A DNA stretch of 64,000 nucleotides from Nocardioides sp. GY 10113 (lineage in GTDB: Bacteria; Actinomycetota; Actinomycetes; Propionibacteriales; Nocardioidaceae), in assembly GCF_004919105.1 (NCBI RefSeq), contig NZ_STGK01000013.1:62001-126000 (forward strand), given 5' to 3'. Made by a program: the position numbers and the translations under genes. Below are positions 39,034-48,053 of the stretch, one piece after another. A model generated the notes under the pieces. The model was not told where the DNA came from. It saw only the letters and a list, made by a program, of their open reading frames with translations, and searched no databases. How positions within the stretch are numbered: position 1 is the stretch's first letter; the number at the start of each line of letters is the position of its first letter.

Positions 39034-40152
39034 ATGAGCGCGACCTATGCCGACAAGCCCGCCGCCTCGCGGGCCCGCGGCCTGCTCCGACAGATCGCCG
39101 ATGCGGCCGTCCACCCGCTGACCGTGGACGACCTGCTGGACCACTTCCACCCGTTGCGCGGGGGCACCGGGGTCGAGCAGGTGCGCGGCCGCATCGTGGA
39201 GGTCCGGCCCGAGACCGCCGACGCGACCACGATCGTGATCAAGCCCGGCCGCGACTGGGCCGGCCACGTGCCCGGGCAGTACGTCCGGGTCGGCGTGGAA
39301 GTCGACGGCGTACGGCTCTGGCGCTGCTACTCCCTGACCCACGGGCCGCGCCCCGACGGCCGGATCAGCATCACCGTCAAGGCGATCCCGGACGGCACCG
39401 TCTCGCAGTTCCTCGCGCGCCGCGTCACCGCCGGGACGATGCTGCACCTCGGCCAGCCCGAGGGCGACTTCGTGCTGCCCCGCCCGCTGCCGCGCAAGAT
39501 GCTGATGATCACCGCCGGCTCCGGCATCACCCCCGTGATCGGCATGCTGCGCAACCTCTTCTCCCAGGCCGCGCCGGTGGAGAGCGACATCGTGCTGGTG
39601 CACTCGGCGATGGCCCAGCCCGAGGTGATCTTCGGCGCCGAGATGCGCCAGTACGCCGCGACCGGGCGCCTGCGCCTGATCGAGCGGCACACCGACACCG
39701 ACGGCCTGCTCACCACCGACGACCTCGCCGCCCTGGTCCCCGACCTGGACGAGCGCATCGCCTACGCGTGCGGCCCGGTCGGCCTGCTGGATGCCCTCGA
39801 GGCCTACTACGACGAGCACCGGCTCACCCTGCACACCGAGCGGTTCCGCCCCCTGCTCGTCGAGGCCGACGCCGACGCCGGCGGCACCGTCACCTTCGCC
39901 GGCGGCACCGTGGTCGACGCCGCGGGCGACACCCCGATCCTCGACGCCGCGGAGAACGCCGGCGTGCTGATGCCCAGCGGCTGCCGGATGGGCATCTGCA
40001 TGGGCTGCGTGCTGCCGATGAAGTCGGGCGCCGTGCGCGACCTGCGCACCGGCGAGCTGACCGTCGCGGTGCCGGGCGAGACCGGCGCCGGCGGCGTCTC
40101 CATCCAGACCTGCATCAACGCCGCCGCCGGCGACTGCCACCTCGACCACTGA
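39034..40152 (+). CDS. Ferredoxin reductase with C-terminal 2Fe-2S domain (desaturase partner)
   Basis: The 372-residue electron-transfer protein has an FAD domain (HVPGQYVRVGV, RCYSLTHGP), an NAD(P) domain (ITAGSGITPVIGMLRN, ACGPVGLLDALE) and a plant-type 2Fe-2S domain at the end (CRMGICMGC and a distant Cys in IQTCINAAAG). It resembles M. tuberculosis Rv3230c, which feeds electrons to the DesA3 stearoyl-CoA desaturase. A desaturase gene follows by 36 bp, in agreement. Confidence 0.93.
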   Translation: MSATYADKPAASRARGLLRQIADAAVHPLTVDDLLDHFHPLRGGTGVEQVRGRIVEVRPETADATTIVIKPGRDWAGHVPGQYVRVGVEVDGVRLWRCYSLTHGPRPDGRISITVKAIPDGTVSQFLARRVTAGTMLHLGQPEGDFVLPRPLPRKMLMITAGSGITPVIGMLRNLFSQAAPVESDIVLVHSAMAQPEVIFGAEMRQYAATGRLRLIERHTDTDGLLTTDDLAALVPDLDERIAYACGPVGLLDALEAYYDEHRLTLHTERFRPLLVEADADAGGTVTFAGGTVVDAAGDTPILDAAENAGVLMPSGCRMGICMGCVLPMKSGAVRDLRTGELTVAVPGETGAGGVSIQTCINAAAGDCHLDH

Positions 40153-40188
40153 CCACCTGACGCACACGACTGCACACCAGGAGCTCCC

Positions 40189-41430
40189 ATGACTGCCATC
40201 ACCAAGAAGGACGCCGACCCGACCGCGCACCTCACCCCCGAGGACATCGAGGCGCTCGGGGCGGAGCTGGACGCCATCCGCCAGGAGGTCATCGACCAGC
40301 GCGGGGAGTCCGACGCGGCCTACATCCGCAAGGTCGTCGACGTGCAGCGCAAGCTCGAGCTCGGCTCCCGCGCCGTACTGCTCTTCAGCGCCCTCCCGCC
40401 GGCCTGGATCGCCGGCACCATCGGGCTGAGCGTGGCCAAGATCCTGGAGAACATGGAGATCGGCCACAACGTCATGCACGGCCAGTGGGACTGGATGCGC
40501 GACCCGAAGATCCACTCCACCACCTGGGAGTGGGACAACGCCTCCACCGCCGAGGGCTGGAAGCACTCCCACAACGAGGTGCACCACACCTACACGAACA
40601 TCATCGGCAAGGACAACGACCTCGGCTACGGCATCATGCGCGTGGACGAGGACCAGCGCTGGCACCCGGCGTACCTGGGCCAGCCGCTGTGGAACTTCAT
40701 CAACGCCTGCTTCTTCGAGTACGGCATCGCGGCGTACGACCTGGAGCTGGGCCGCAACCTCCGGCTGCCCAAGGACCGGCGCCCGGCGTCGTTCGCGGCG
40801 AACGCCAAGAACACGCTGCGCAAGATCCGCAAGCAGGCCACCAAGGACTACGTCGTCAACCCGCTGCTCGCGCTGCCGACCGGCTCCGCGCTGGGCGCGC
40901 TCTCGGCGAACTTCGTGGCCAACCTGGTCCGCAACCTGTGGACCCACTCGGTGATCATGTGCGGCCACTTCCCCGAGGGCGTGGAGACCTTCGAGCTCAA
41001 GGCGATCCCGGAGAAGGAGACCCGCGGCGAGTGGTACCTGCGCCAGATGCTCGGCTCCTGCAACATCACCGGCTCCAAGGCGATGCACATCATGACCGGC
41101 AACCTGTCGCACCAGATCGAGCACCACCTCTACCCGGACCTGCCGAGCAACCGGTACGCCGAGGTGGCCCCGAAGGTGAAGGCCGTCTTCGAGAAGTACG
41201 GGCTGAACTACCACGCCGCGCCGCTGCCCCAGCAGGTCGGCAGCGCCTGGCACAAGGTCGTCCGGCTCTCGCTGCCCAACGGCTGGCTGGCCACCACCAA
41301 CGCCAAGAACCTGCCCAGCCAGCTGAAGCTGCTCTACGGCATGGCCACCGCCGACAAGCGCACCCGCCGGGTCGCGCAGCTGCACCTGGACCGCCAGGTC
41401 AAGAAGATGAAGGCGGCCAAGGCGGCCTGA
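40189..41430 (+). CDS. Fatty acid (acyl-CoA) desaturase, DesA3-like
   Basis: The 413-residue membrane di-iron desaturase has three His boxes: GHNVMHGQ (about 88-95), WKHSHNEVHH (about 124-133) and NLSHQIEHHLYP (about 305-316). Hydrophobic stretches are at about 60-85 and 225-260. It introduces a double bond into acyl-CoA with O2 and electrons from the upstream reductase. Likely regulation is through the palindrome at 38952. A six-copy 66-bp repeat follows. Confidence 0.93.
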   Translation: MTAITKKDADPTAHLTPEDIEALGAELDAIRQEVIDQRGESDAAYIRKVVDVQRKLELGSRAVLLFSALPPAWIAGTIGLSVAKILENMEIGHNVMHGQWDWMRDPKIHSTTWEWDNASTAEGWKHSHNEVHHTYTNIIGKDNDLGYGIMRVDEDQRWHPAYLGQPLWNFINACFFEYGIAAYDLELGRNLRLPKDRRPASFAANAKNTLRKIRKQATKDYVVNPLLALPTGSALGALSANFVANLVRNLWTHSVIMCGHFPEGVETFELKAIPEKETRGEWYLRQMLGSCNITGSKAMHIMTGNLSHQIEHHLYPDLPSNRYAEVAPKVKAVFEKYGLNYHAAPLPQQVGSAWHKVVRLSLPNGWLATTNAKNLPSQLKLLYGMATADKRTRRVAQLHLDRQVKKMKAAKAA

Positions 41431-41470
41431 CCTCCCCGCTCATCGCGTACGCCGGCCCCGGCTCGACCGG

Positions 41471-41889
41471 GGCCGGCGTTCGCGTCCCCCGGGTGCCGGC
41501 GGTTGAGGTGCGAGCGCAGCGAGCCTCGAAACCCCGGGGCCGGCGTTCGCATCCCCCGGTGCCGGCGGTTGAGGTGCGAGCGCAGCGAGCCTCGAAACCC
41601 CGGGGCCGGCGTTCGCATCCCCCGGTGCCGGCGGTTGAGGTGCGAGCGCAGCGAGCCTCGAAACCCCGGGGCCGGCGTTCGCATCCCCCGGTGCCGGCGG
41701 TTGAGGTGCGAGCGCAGCGAGCCTCGAAACCCCGGGGCCGGCGTTCGCATCCCCCGGTGCCGGCGGTTGAGGTGCGAGCGCAGCGAGCCTCGAAACCCCG
41801 GGGCCGGCGTTCGCATCCCCCGGTGCCGGCGGTTGAGGTGCGAGCGCAGCGAGCCTCGAAACCCCGGGGCCGGCGTTCGCATCCCCGGA
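41471..41889. repeat. 66-bp tandem repeat, 6 copies
   Basis: Six nearly identical 66-bp units start at 41501, 41567, 41633, 41699, 41765 and 41831, after a partial copy from about 41471. Each contains GGTTGAGGTGCGAGCGCAGC, then GAGCCTCGAAACCCCGGGGC, then CGGCGTTCGCATCCCCCGGT. The period is a multiple of 3, so both strands show false open frames. It lies between the desaturase and a hypothetical gene; no gene is seen in it. Confidence 0.95.
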
Positions 41890-41911
41890 GCGGTCAGGGG
41901 ACACTAGCGCC

Positions 41912-42310
41912 ATGCGACTGACCGAGCACGAGCTCACCGCCGCGCTGACCGGAGCCGCCAAGGCCGTCCTCGCGGCCCAGGACAAGAGCGTGCGCAAGGG
42001 CCGCCGGACGATCGAGGACGCCTGGGAGGAGCTCAGCAGGTACGAGCGCTTCGTGCTGCTCGACGGCCTCGGCGACCAGTTGCTCCCGGTCCTGGTCGGC
42101 CTGCCCGATGTCGAGGTCCCCGTCGGCGAGCGGCCGTCGTTCACCAAGGCGGAGATCGCCGCGGTGGTCGAGGAGCGCCTCGGCGCCGACGAGAAGGGAC
42201 TGCGCCGCAAGGCGCTGATCACCGCCCGCGTCGCCCTGGTGCAGCTCGCGCTTGACAGCATCCCGCCGCGCCAGGACCCGGACGCCTTCATCGTCCCCGA
42301 CCACCTCTGA
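41912..42310 (+). CDS. Hypothetical protein
   Basis: A 132-residue soluble, mostly helical protein (MRLTEHELTAALTGAAKAVL, FVLLDGLGDQLLPVLVGLPD, KAEIAAVVEERLGADEKGLRRKALITARVALVQLALDSIP in outline). It has no Cys and no membrane segment. I do not recognise a family. It starts 22 bp after the repeat array. Confidence 0.7.
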   Translation: MRLTEHELTAALTGAAKAVLAAQDKSVRKGRRTIEDAWEELSRYERFVLLDGLGDQLLPVLVGLPDVEVPVGERPSFTKAEIAAVVEERLGADEKGLRRKALITARVALVQLALDSIPPRQDPDAFIVPDHL

Positions 42311-42325
42311 TCCCACGCTCCCCAG

Positions 42326-42413
42326 GAATCCCCGGCCGACCGGGGATTCTGGTGCGTGACGGCCATTGCCATGCCCGTCACGCCCGGGATTCCCCGGTCG
42401 ACCGGGGAATCCC
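42326..42413. repeat. Set of GATTCCCCGG palindromes
   Basis: Two related palindromes flank a third stem. GAATCCCCGG/CCGGGGATTC has a 4-nt loop (42326-42349). GGGATTCCCCGGT/ACCGGGGAATCCC has 13-bp arms around CG (42386-42413). Between them GCGTGACGG pairs with CCCGTCACGC. The structure sits 16 bp after one gene and 53 bp before the next, and resembles a REP/BIME-type element or a double terminator. Confidence 0.75.
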
Positions 42414-42466
42414 GAGACCCACGAACGCCCCGCGCCACCCCCGTTACCAACCAGTACGATCAGCCT

Positions 42467-43261
42467 ATGAGCACCGTCACCTGTGAGGTCGCCGAAGGCA
42501 TCGCCCACGTCCGTCTGAACCGGCCGGACAAGCTCAACGCACTCACGCTCGACGTGCTCGACGGCCTGGTAGCCACCGCCCGTGACCTGCGACGCGACAA
42601 GAGCCTGCGCGCGGTGATCATCTCCGGCGAGGGCGAGGCCTTCTGCGCCGGACTCGACTTCGCCTCGGTCCTGCGCAGCCCCGGCGGCATCGCCAAGGCG
42701 TTCACGCCCCGGCCGTGGCGCGGCACCAACACCTTCCAGGAGGCCCCCTGGGCCTTCCGCCGGATCCCGGTGCCGGTGATCGCCGCGGTGCACGGCCACT
42801 GCCTCGGCGGCGGCCTGCAGATCGCGCTCGGCGCCGACTTCCGGATCGCCACCCCCGACTCCCGCTGGTCGGTGCTCGAGGGCAAGTGGGGGCTGATCCC
42901 CGACATGTCCGGCGTGCAGAGCCTCTCGGAGGTGATCGGCATCGACCAGGCCAAGCTGCTGACGATGACCGCCGAGGTCTTCGACGGCACCCGGGCGCTC
43001 GAGCTCGGCCTGGTCACCCGCCTCGACAACGACCCGCTCGCCGGCGCGCACCGGCTGGCGGCCGAGCTCGCGCAGAAGTCGCCCGACGCGCTGGCGGCGG
43101 CGAAGCGCCTCTACGACGGCACGTGGAACTCGTCCCCGCGACGCACCTTCGCCCGGGAGCGCGCCGAGCAGCTCTTCCTGCTCGCGGCACGCAACACCAA
43201 GGCCGCGCGCGAGGCGGCGTTCAGCAAGAAGGAGGCGGTCTACGGCCCGCGCGGCCGCTGA
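42467..43261 (+). CDS. Enoyl-CoA hydratase/isomerase family protein
   Basis: The 264-residue crotonase has the CoA region RLNRPDKLNALTLDVL, oxyanion-hole GEAFCAGLDFASV and HGHCLGGGLQIALGADFRIA, and IPDMSGVQSLSEVIG. At the second catalytic position the hydratase Glu appears to be replaced (GLIPDMSG), which suggests an isomerase or hydrolase-type member. It is probably a beta-oxidation accessory enzyme. A DUF427 remnant overlaps its 3' end from the other strand by 41 bp. Confidence 0.9.
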   Translation: MSTVTCEVAEGIAHVRLNRPDKLNALTLDVLDGLVATARDLRRDKSLRAVIISGEGEAFCAGLDFASVLRSPGGIAKAFTPRPWRGTNTFQEAPWAFRRIPVPVIAAVHGHCLGGGLQIALGADFRIATPDSRWSVLEGKWGLIPDMSGVQSLSEVIGIDQAKLLTMTAEVFDGTRALELGLVTRLDNDPLAGAHRLAAELAQKSPDALAAAKRLYDGTWNSSPRRTFARERAEQLFLLAARNTKAAREAAFSKKEAVYGPRGR

Positions 43262-43544
43262 CCCCGTCGGGGCGCTCCGCACCGGTCTCAGCGCCACCAG
43301 GGGGCGTCAGCATCAGCGGCTGCGCCACGGGATCGGTCGCCTCGGGCTGGGGCTCGCTGGTCTCCACCGCGACCAGCAGGTCGCGCTCCGGTACGGCGTA
43401 CGCCGGCACGATCCGGCGCGGCTCCCAGACCAGCGCGGCGCCCCCGGTGTCGAGAGCCGGCTCGCCGGCGAGGAAGGCGCGCAGCCTGACCGGCGCCATC
43501 TCGAGGGTCGGGTCGCGGCCGGCCCGGCCGAGGTGCGTCGTCAT
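43221..43544 (-). pseudogene. DUF427 protein, N-terminal domain only (probable remnant)
   Basis: The 107-residue frame begins MTTHLGRAGRDPTLEMAPVR and continues AFLAGEPALDTGGAALVWEP, then RRIVPAYAVPERDLLV, the recognisable N-terminal half of actinobacterial DUF427 proteins. Those usually have about 250 residues and a second DUF427 domain. Here it is followed by an unstructured Pro/Gly/Glu-rich end and a stop that lies inside the facing hydratase gene. A truncated gene is the simplest reading; a genuine single-domain protein is possible. It lies 29 bp after the SDR stop. Confidence 0.6.
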
Positions 43545-43573
43545 CCGCAGCGCCACCCCTCGCTTGAACCCGA

Positions 43574-44515
43574 TCAGGGGTAGGACATCCCCACGACTCC
43601 CTCGCTGATCTCCCACAGCCGCTGCCCGGCGCTCCGGTCCCGGGCCAGCCGCGAGCGGCCGACCACCTTCGGCGGACCCTGCATCTGCAGGAAGTTGGTC
43701 GGTCCGACGAAGGTGTCGCCGTCCAGATCGGCGGTGGCCGCCATCAGCGTCGGCCGCGCGCCGGCGGCGGCCGACTGGGAGACCAGGCCGATCATCCGGT
43801 CCAGCCGACGGGCCTGGGCGCTGCCGAGGTCCGCGCCGCTCCCGGCCACGCCGTACTGGCCGTTGACGGCCAGGTGGGTCCCGGCGAACCCCGGGTGCGC
43901 GGCCAGCGCCTTGACGGGCAGCCCGCGGGCGCTGAGCCGCCGCTCGAGCTCGCTGGTGAAGTGCAGGTTCGCCAGCTTGGAGCGGCCGTAGACGCGCCAC
44001 GGGTGGTAGCGCCCCTCGGCCTCCCGCGGGTCGTCGACGGGCTGGTGCCCGGCGTAGCGGTGGAACAGCGAGGAGACCGTGACCACCCGGCCCTCCCCGC
44101 TCTCGACCAGCTGCGGCAGCAGCAGACCGGTGAGCAGGAACGGCGCGAAGTGGTTGGTCTGCATCTGCAGCTCGAGCCCGTCGACGGTGCGCCGGAGAGG
44201 CGTGCCCATCACGCCGGCGTTGTTGACCAGCAGGTGGATCGGCCCCAGGTCCCGGGCCGCGGAGGCGGCGTGGCGCACCGACTCCATCCGTGCCAGGTCC
44301 AGCGGCAACGTCTCGACCTGCGCCGCCGGGAGCTCCTCGGAGATCGCCGCGGCGGCCTGCTTGCGCTTCTCCTTGTTGCGCCCGGCCAGCACGACGCGGG
44401 CCCCGTTGCGGGCCAGCTCCAGCGCCGTGTGGTAGCCGAGACCGCCCACCGTCGGGCCGGTCACCACCACCGTCCGGCCCGACTGGTCGGGAATGTCGCG
44501 GGGGTCCCAGATCAT
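43574..44515 (-). CDS. Short-chain dehydrogenase/reductase (retinol-dehydrogenase-like)
   Basis: The 313-residue SDR has the cofactor motif TGPTVGGLG, the adenine-ring DLA, NNAGVMG (about 91-97), Ser in TVSSLFHRYAG and the catalytic YGRSK. Arg after the second strand (AGRNKEKR) suggests NADPH. The long C-terminus PTNFLQMQGPPKVVGRSRLARD is like that of the RDH/WWOX-type SDRs of actinobacteria. The substrate is unknown. Confidence 0.9.
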   Translation of the reverse strand: MIWDPRDIPDQSGRTVVVTGPTVGGLGYHTALELARNGARVVLAGRNKEKRKQAAAAISEELPAAQVETLPLDLARMESVRHAASAARDLGPIHLLVNNAGVMGTPLRRTVDGLELQMQTNHFAPFLLTGLLLPQLVESGEGRVVTVSSLFHRYAGHQPVDDPREAEGRYHPWRVYGRSKLANLHFTSELERRLSARGLPVKALAAHPGFAGTHLAVNGQYGVAGSGADLGSAQARRLDRMIGLVSQSAAAGARPTLMAATADLDGDTFVGPTNFLQMQGPPKVVGRSRLARDRSAGQRLWEISEGVVGMSYP

Positions 44516-44611
44516 GGTGGTCCTGTCGGTGGAGGGAGCGGGTCCGGCAGCGGGTCGTCGATCAGGCCGGTACGACGGATCCGGTCGGTCCGTCCGTCCG
44601 GAGCGGCTGGG

Positions 44612-45427
44612 TCAGGGCGTGGTCGCCATCGCGGCCACGATCGCGGCGCCGAGGTCGGCGTCGCCGGTGATCGTCACCTGGGCCGGGTCCGGGACGCGCC
44701 GTCCGCCGGCCGCGAGGATGAACGGCTCGCGGTCCATCGCGATCCGCACGGTCGGCTCGGACGGCTCCTCGGCCAGCGGTCGTGCCCGACCGTCCTCGCC
44801 GACGCCCACCGCGACCGCGGGGCTGCCGGCCACGTCCAGCACCGCGGTGGTGCCGGCCGGCGGACCGACCCGCTTGCCGACCACGAACCCGAATCCCTCG
44901 GCGAGGTAGTCGGCCGTGTGCTGGGCCGCGGCGGTGTCCATGCCGCCCGGGCGGCCGACGGCGCGGCGTACGTCCTGCTCGTGCATCCACACGTCGAGGG
45001 GACGGTTGCGCAGCAGCGTGCCCCAGTTCCACGGGACGCCGCCGAAGACCAGCTCCGGGTGGGCCGACGCATCCGTCGGCGGGTCCACACGCAGGGTCCG
45101 CAACCGGTCGGCGGTGACCTCCCGGATCTCGGCGATGATCGCGGCCGGCTCACGGTCGCGCCGGTTGACCACGCCGATCTCGGTGTAGGCACCCATCAGG
45201 CCGGTGACGTGCGCGGGCTCCCCGATCTCGGCGGCCTCCTCGCCGCGGCCGGCCAGCACGCTCTCCAGGTGAGCGGTGTGCGAGGCAACGGCCTTCACGT
45301 CCCATCCGGGCAGGTCGGTGGGCAGCGCCCAGTCGGCGTCGTCCAGCTGCTCCAGCAGGGTCAGGAAGTCCGCGACGGCGGCATGCCAGGTGTCGACATA
45401 GCCAGCCAGGCGCTCTGCGTCAGTCAC
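44612..45427 (-). CDS. Maleylpyruvate-isomerase-type mycothiol-dependent protein (DinB fold)
   Basis: The 271-residue protein has the MDMPI N-terminal domain (about 1-140): LPGWDVKAVASHTAHLESVLAG, with the metal His of the first motif, and RPLDVWMHEQDVRRAVGRPGG. A C-terminal SCP2-like domain ends TITGDADLGAAIVAAM. It would use mycothiol as cofactor or in detoxification; the substrate is unknown. A GTG start is used. Confidence 0.88.
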   Translation of the reverse strand: MTDAERLAGYVDTWHAAVADFLTLLEQLDDADWALPTDLPGWDVKAVASHTAHLESVLAGRGEEAAEIGEPAHVTGLMGAYTEIGVVNRRDREPAAIIAEIREVTADRLRTLRVDPPTDASAHPELVFGGVPWNWGTLLRNRPLDVWMHEQDVRRAVGRPGGMDTAAAQHTADYLAEGFGFVVGKRVGPPAGTTAVLDVAGSPAVAVGVGEDGRARPLAEEPSEPTVRIAMDREPFILAAGGRRVPDPAQVTITGDADLGAAIVAAMATTP

Positions 45428-45474
45428 GCGTCGACTGTAGAGGAGCCCGGCGGGCGCCCGGCCGGAATGCGACG

Positions 45475-45509
45475 ACGGGCCGCCCGGACTCGATGTCCGG
45501 ACGGCCCGT
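45475..45509 (-). terminator. Hairpin after the acyl-CoA dehydrogenase gene
   Basis: ACGGGCCGCCCGGAC pairs with GTCCGGACGGCCCGT around TCGAT, with one internal mismatch. It lies 41 bp after the dehydrogenase stop on the minus strand. Confidence 0.65.
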
Positions 45510-45549
45510 CACACGGCCTGACGGCCGGCTCACAGGGAGCGCGGCGACC

Positions 45550-47409
45550 TCAGAAGGCGGCCTCGTCGAGGTCCATCAGCGAGAGGTCGGTGGCCTCGGC
45601 GATGGCCCGCTCGGAGGTGATCTTCGGCAGGTTGGTGGCCGCGAAGAACCTCGCCGCCGCGACCTTGCCCTCGTAGAAGGCCTTGTCCGCGCCCGGCTCG
45701 CCGTCGAGCTTGGCCAGGGCGATCTCGGCGCCCCGCAGCAACAGCCAGGAGCAGATCACGTCACCCAGCACCATCAGCACCCGGCTGGTGTTGAGACCGA
45801 CCTTGTAGATGTTGCGGATGTCGTCCTGAGCGGACATCAGGTCGTTGATCATGTGACCGACGATCGCCTCGGCGTCGGCCAGCGCGGTCGCGAGCAGCTC
45901 CCGCTCGACCTTGAGGCGGCCGTTGCCGGACTCGGCCTCGATGAACGCCTTGATCTCGCCGGCCAGGTAGCCGAGGGCGCGGCCCTGGTCCTTGACGATC
46001 TTGCGGAAGAAGAAGTCCTGGCCCTGGATGGCGGTGGTGCCCTCGTAGAGGGTGTCGATCTTGGCGTCCCGGACGTACTGCTCGATCGGGTACTCCTGCA
46101 GGAAGCCCGAGCCGCCGAAGGTCTGCAGCGACTCGGTGCCCAGCAGCACCCACGAGCGCTCGGAGCCGTAGCCCTTGACGATCGGGAGCAGCAGGTCGTT
46201 GACGGCCTCGGCGAGTTCGTCGCGCTCGCCCGCGGCGGTGGCGACCTGCACCTTGTCCTGGAAGGAGGCGGTGTAGAGGACCAGGCTGCGCATCGCCTCG
46301 GCGAAGGCCTTCTGGGTCATCAGCGACCGGCGCACGTCGGGGTGGTGGGTGATGGTCACCCGCGGCGCGGTCTTGTTCGAGGACTCGGTCAGGTCGGCGC
46401 CCTGCACCCGCTCCTTGGCGTAGTCCAGCGCGTTCAGGTAGCCGGTGGAGAGCGTCGCGATCGCCTTGGTGCCGACCATCATCCGGGCGTTCTCGATGAC
46501 CTGGAACATCTGGGCGATGCCGTCGTGCACCTCGCCGAGCAGCCAGCCCTGGGCGGGCTCGCCGCCGCCGACCTGCGGGTCGCCGAAGGTGGTCTCGCAG
46601 GTGTTGGAGACCTTGATGCCCATCTTGTGCTCGACGTTGGTCACGTAGACGCCGTTGCGCTCGCCGGTGAGCTCGCCGGTCTCGTGGTCGAAGTGGTACT
46701 TCGGCACGATGAAGAGGGAGAGGCCCTTGGTGCCGGGTCCGCCGACGCCCTCGACGCCCTCGGGGCGGGCGAGGACCAGGTGGATGATGTTCTCCTGCAG
46801 GTCCGACTCGGCGCTGGTGATGAAGCGCTTGACGCCGCTGATGTTCCACGAGCCGTCGGCGTTCGGGGTGGCCTTGGTGCGGCCCGCACCCACGTCGGAG
46901 CCGGCGTCCGGCTCGGTGAGCACCATCGTCGCGGCCCAGCCGCGCTCGACCATGATCTGGGCGATCCGCTTGTCGCGGTCCGTGCCGTTGTGGTGCACGA
47001 CGCCCGCGAACGGCGCGCCGGCGGCGTACATCCAGATCGGGGCGTTCGCGCCGAGGACCATCTCGCCCATCGCCCAGATCAGCGAGGACGGGGCCGGCTG
47101 CCCGCCGAGCTCCTCGGAGATCTGCAGGCGCCAGAACTCAGCGGCCATCCAGGCGTCGTAGCTGGCCTTGAAGGAGGCCGGCACCGGCGCGGTGTTCGTC
47201 GCGGGGTCGAAGACCGGCGGGTTGCGGTCGCTGTCCACGTAGGAGGCCGCGAGGTCCTCGCGGCAGATCCGCTCCACCTCGGCAAGGATCTCGCGGGCGG
47301 TGTCCGCGTCGTACTCCTCGAACGGCCCGGCGCCGAGGACCTCGTCGCGCCCCAGGAGCTCGAAGAGGTTGAACTCGATGTCGCGCAGGTTGCTCTTGTA
47401 GTGGCTCAC
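45550..47409 (-). CDS. Acyl-CoA dehydrogenase (FadE5-like long form)
   Basis: The 619-residue flavoenzyme performs the first step of beta-oxidation. The N-terminal extension ([20 protein letters not shown]) and the extra C-terminal domain mark the long FadE5/AidB-side group rather than 380-residue enzymes. Motifs are [44 protein letters not shown] and the catalytic Glu in [18 protein letters not shown]. It diverges from an Rrf2-type regulator gene across 176 bp. Confidence 0.93.
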   Translation of the reverse strand: MSHYKSNLRDIEFNLFELLGRDEVLGAGPFEEYDADTAREILAEVERICREDLAASYVDSDRNPPVFDPATNTAPVPASFKASYDAWMAAEFWRLQISEELGGQPAPSSLIWAMGEMVLGANAPIWMYAAGAPFAGVVHHNGTDRDKRIAQIMVERGWAATMVLTEPDAGSDVGAGRTKATPNADGSWNISGVKRFITSAESDLQENIIHLVLARPEGVEGVGGPGTKGLSLFIVPKYHFDHETGELTGERNGVYVTNVEHKMGIKVSNTCETTFGDPQVGGGEPAQGWLLGEVHDGIAQMFQVIENARMMVGTKAIATLSTGYLNALDYAKERVQGADLTESSNKTAPRVTITHHPDVRRSLMTQKAFAEAMRSLVLYTASFQDKVQVATAAGERDELAEAVNDLLLPIVKGYGSERSWVLLGTESLQTFGGSGFLQEYPIEQYVRDAKIDTLYEGTTAIQGQDFFFRKIVKDQGRALGYLAGEIKAFIEAESGNGRLKVERELLATALADAEAIVGHMINDLMSAQDDIRNIYKVGLNTSRVLMVLGDVICSWLLLRGAEIALAKLDGEPGADKAFYEGKVAAARFFAATNLPKITSERAIAEATDLSLMDLDEAAF

Positions 47410-47442
47410 AGTCCCACCGATTCCTTCAGAAAAGAGTCTTGG

Positions 47443-47477
47443 CTACTCGTCGGTAACAAGATGATACTGGCGAGTAG
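47443..47477. promoter_or_regulatory. Spaced inverted repeat between acyl-CoA dehydrogenase and Rrf2 genes
   Basis: CTACTCG (47443-47449) and CGAGTAG (47471-47477) are separated by 21 bases, that is, 28 bases from start to start. The region between is unusually AT-rich for this chromosome (GGTAACAAGATGATACTGG) and probably contains the dehydrogenase promoter. It is a candidate site for the Rrf2-type regulator. Confidence 0.4.
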
Positions 47478-47585
47478 GCAGGTGGGCAAGGCAACCCGAG
47501 CGACCGTTCGGATCGGGGCGCCGCCGGCGGCCCGCCGAGGCCCATGGTCGAGTGATCCGATCGAGATATGTGACAGGATGGAGAC

Positions 47586-48044
47586 ATGCGAGTCTCCGCC
47601 AAATCCGACTACGCGCTGCGGGCGCTGATCGAGATGGCGGGACGCGCGGACGGTCGGGCCGTCAGCGCCGAGGAGCTCGGGCGACTGCAGGAGATCCCCC
47701 ACGGGTTCCTGCAGGCGATCCTCGCGGACCTGCGCCGCGCCGGCATCGTGCTCTCCCAGCGCGGCCAGTCCGGCGGGTGGCGGATGGCCCGCCCCCCGGC
47801 CGACGTCTCGGTCGCCGACGTGATCCGCGCGGTCGACGGCCCCCTGGTCTCGGTCTACGGGCTGCGGCCCGAGGCGGTCAGCTACAACGAGACCGCCGAT
47901 GTCCTGCAGCACGTGTGGATCGCCGCACGGCGCTCGCTGCGGGAGGTCTTCGAGGAGGTCTCGATCCAGCAGCTCGCCGACGGGAGCCTGCCAGCCACCG
48001 TCACCGCGCTCACGGCTGACGAGGACGCCTGGCAGCCACACTGA
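47586..48044 (+). CDS. Rrf2-family transcriptional regulator
   Basis: The 152-residue regulator has the Rrf2 winged helix (MRVSAKSDYALRALIEMAGR, IPHGFLQAILADLRRAGIVLSQRGQSGGWRMARP, VSVADVIRAVDGPL). There is no Cys at all, so it cannot hold the Cys-ligated Fe-S cluster of IscR or NsrR; it may sense a metabolite instead. The ATG has GGAG 4 bases upstream. It is divergent from the acyl-CoA dehydrogenase gene. Confidence 0.92.
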   Translation: MRVSAKSDYALRALIEMAGRADGRAVSAEELGRLQEIPHGFLQAILADLRRAGIVLSQRGQSGGWRMARPPADVSVADVIRAVDGPLVSVYGLRPEAVSYNETADVLQHVWIAARRSLREVFEEVSIQQLADGSLPATVTALTADEDAWQPH

Positions 48045-48053
48045 GCCCCAGGC

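Noticed and set aside
41471-41889. Possible CRISPR or repeat protein gene
   Set aside because: 66-bp units are fully repeated with no spacers, and neither strand has a start with a ribosome site or protein-like composition.
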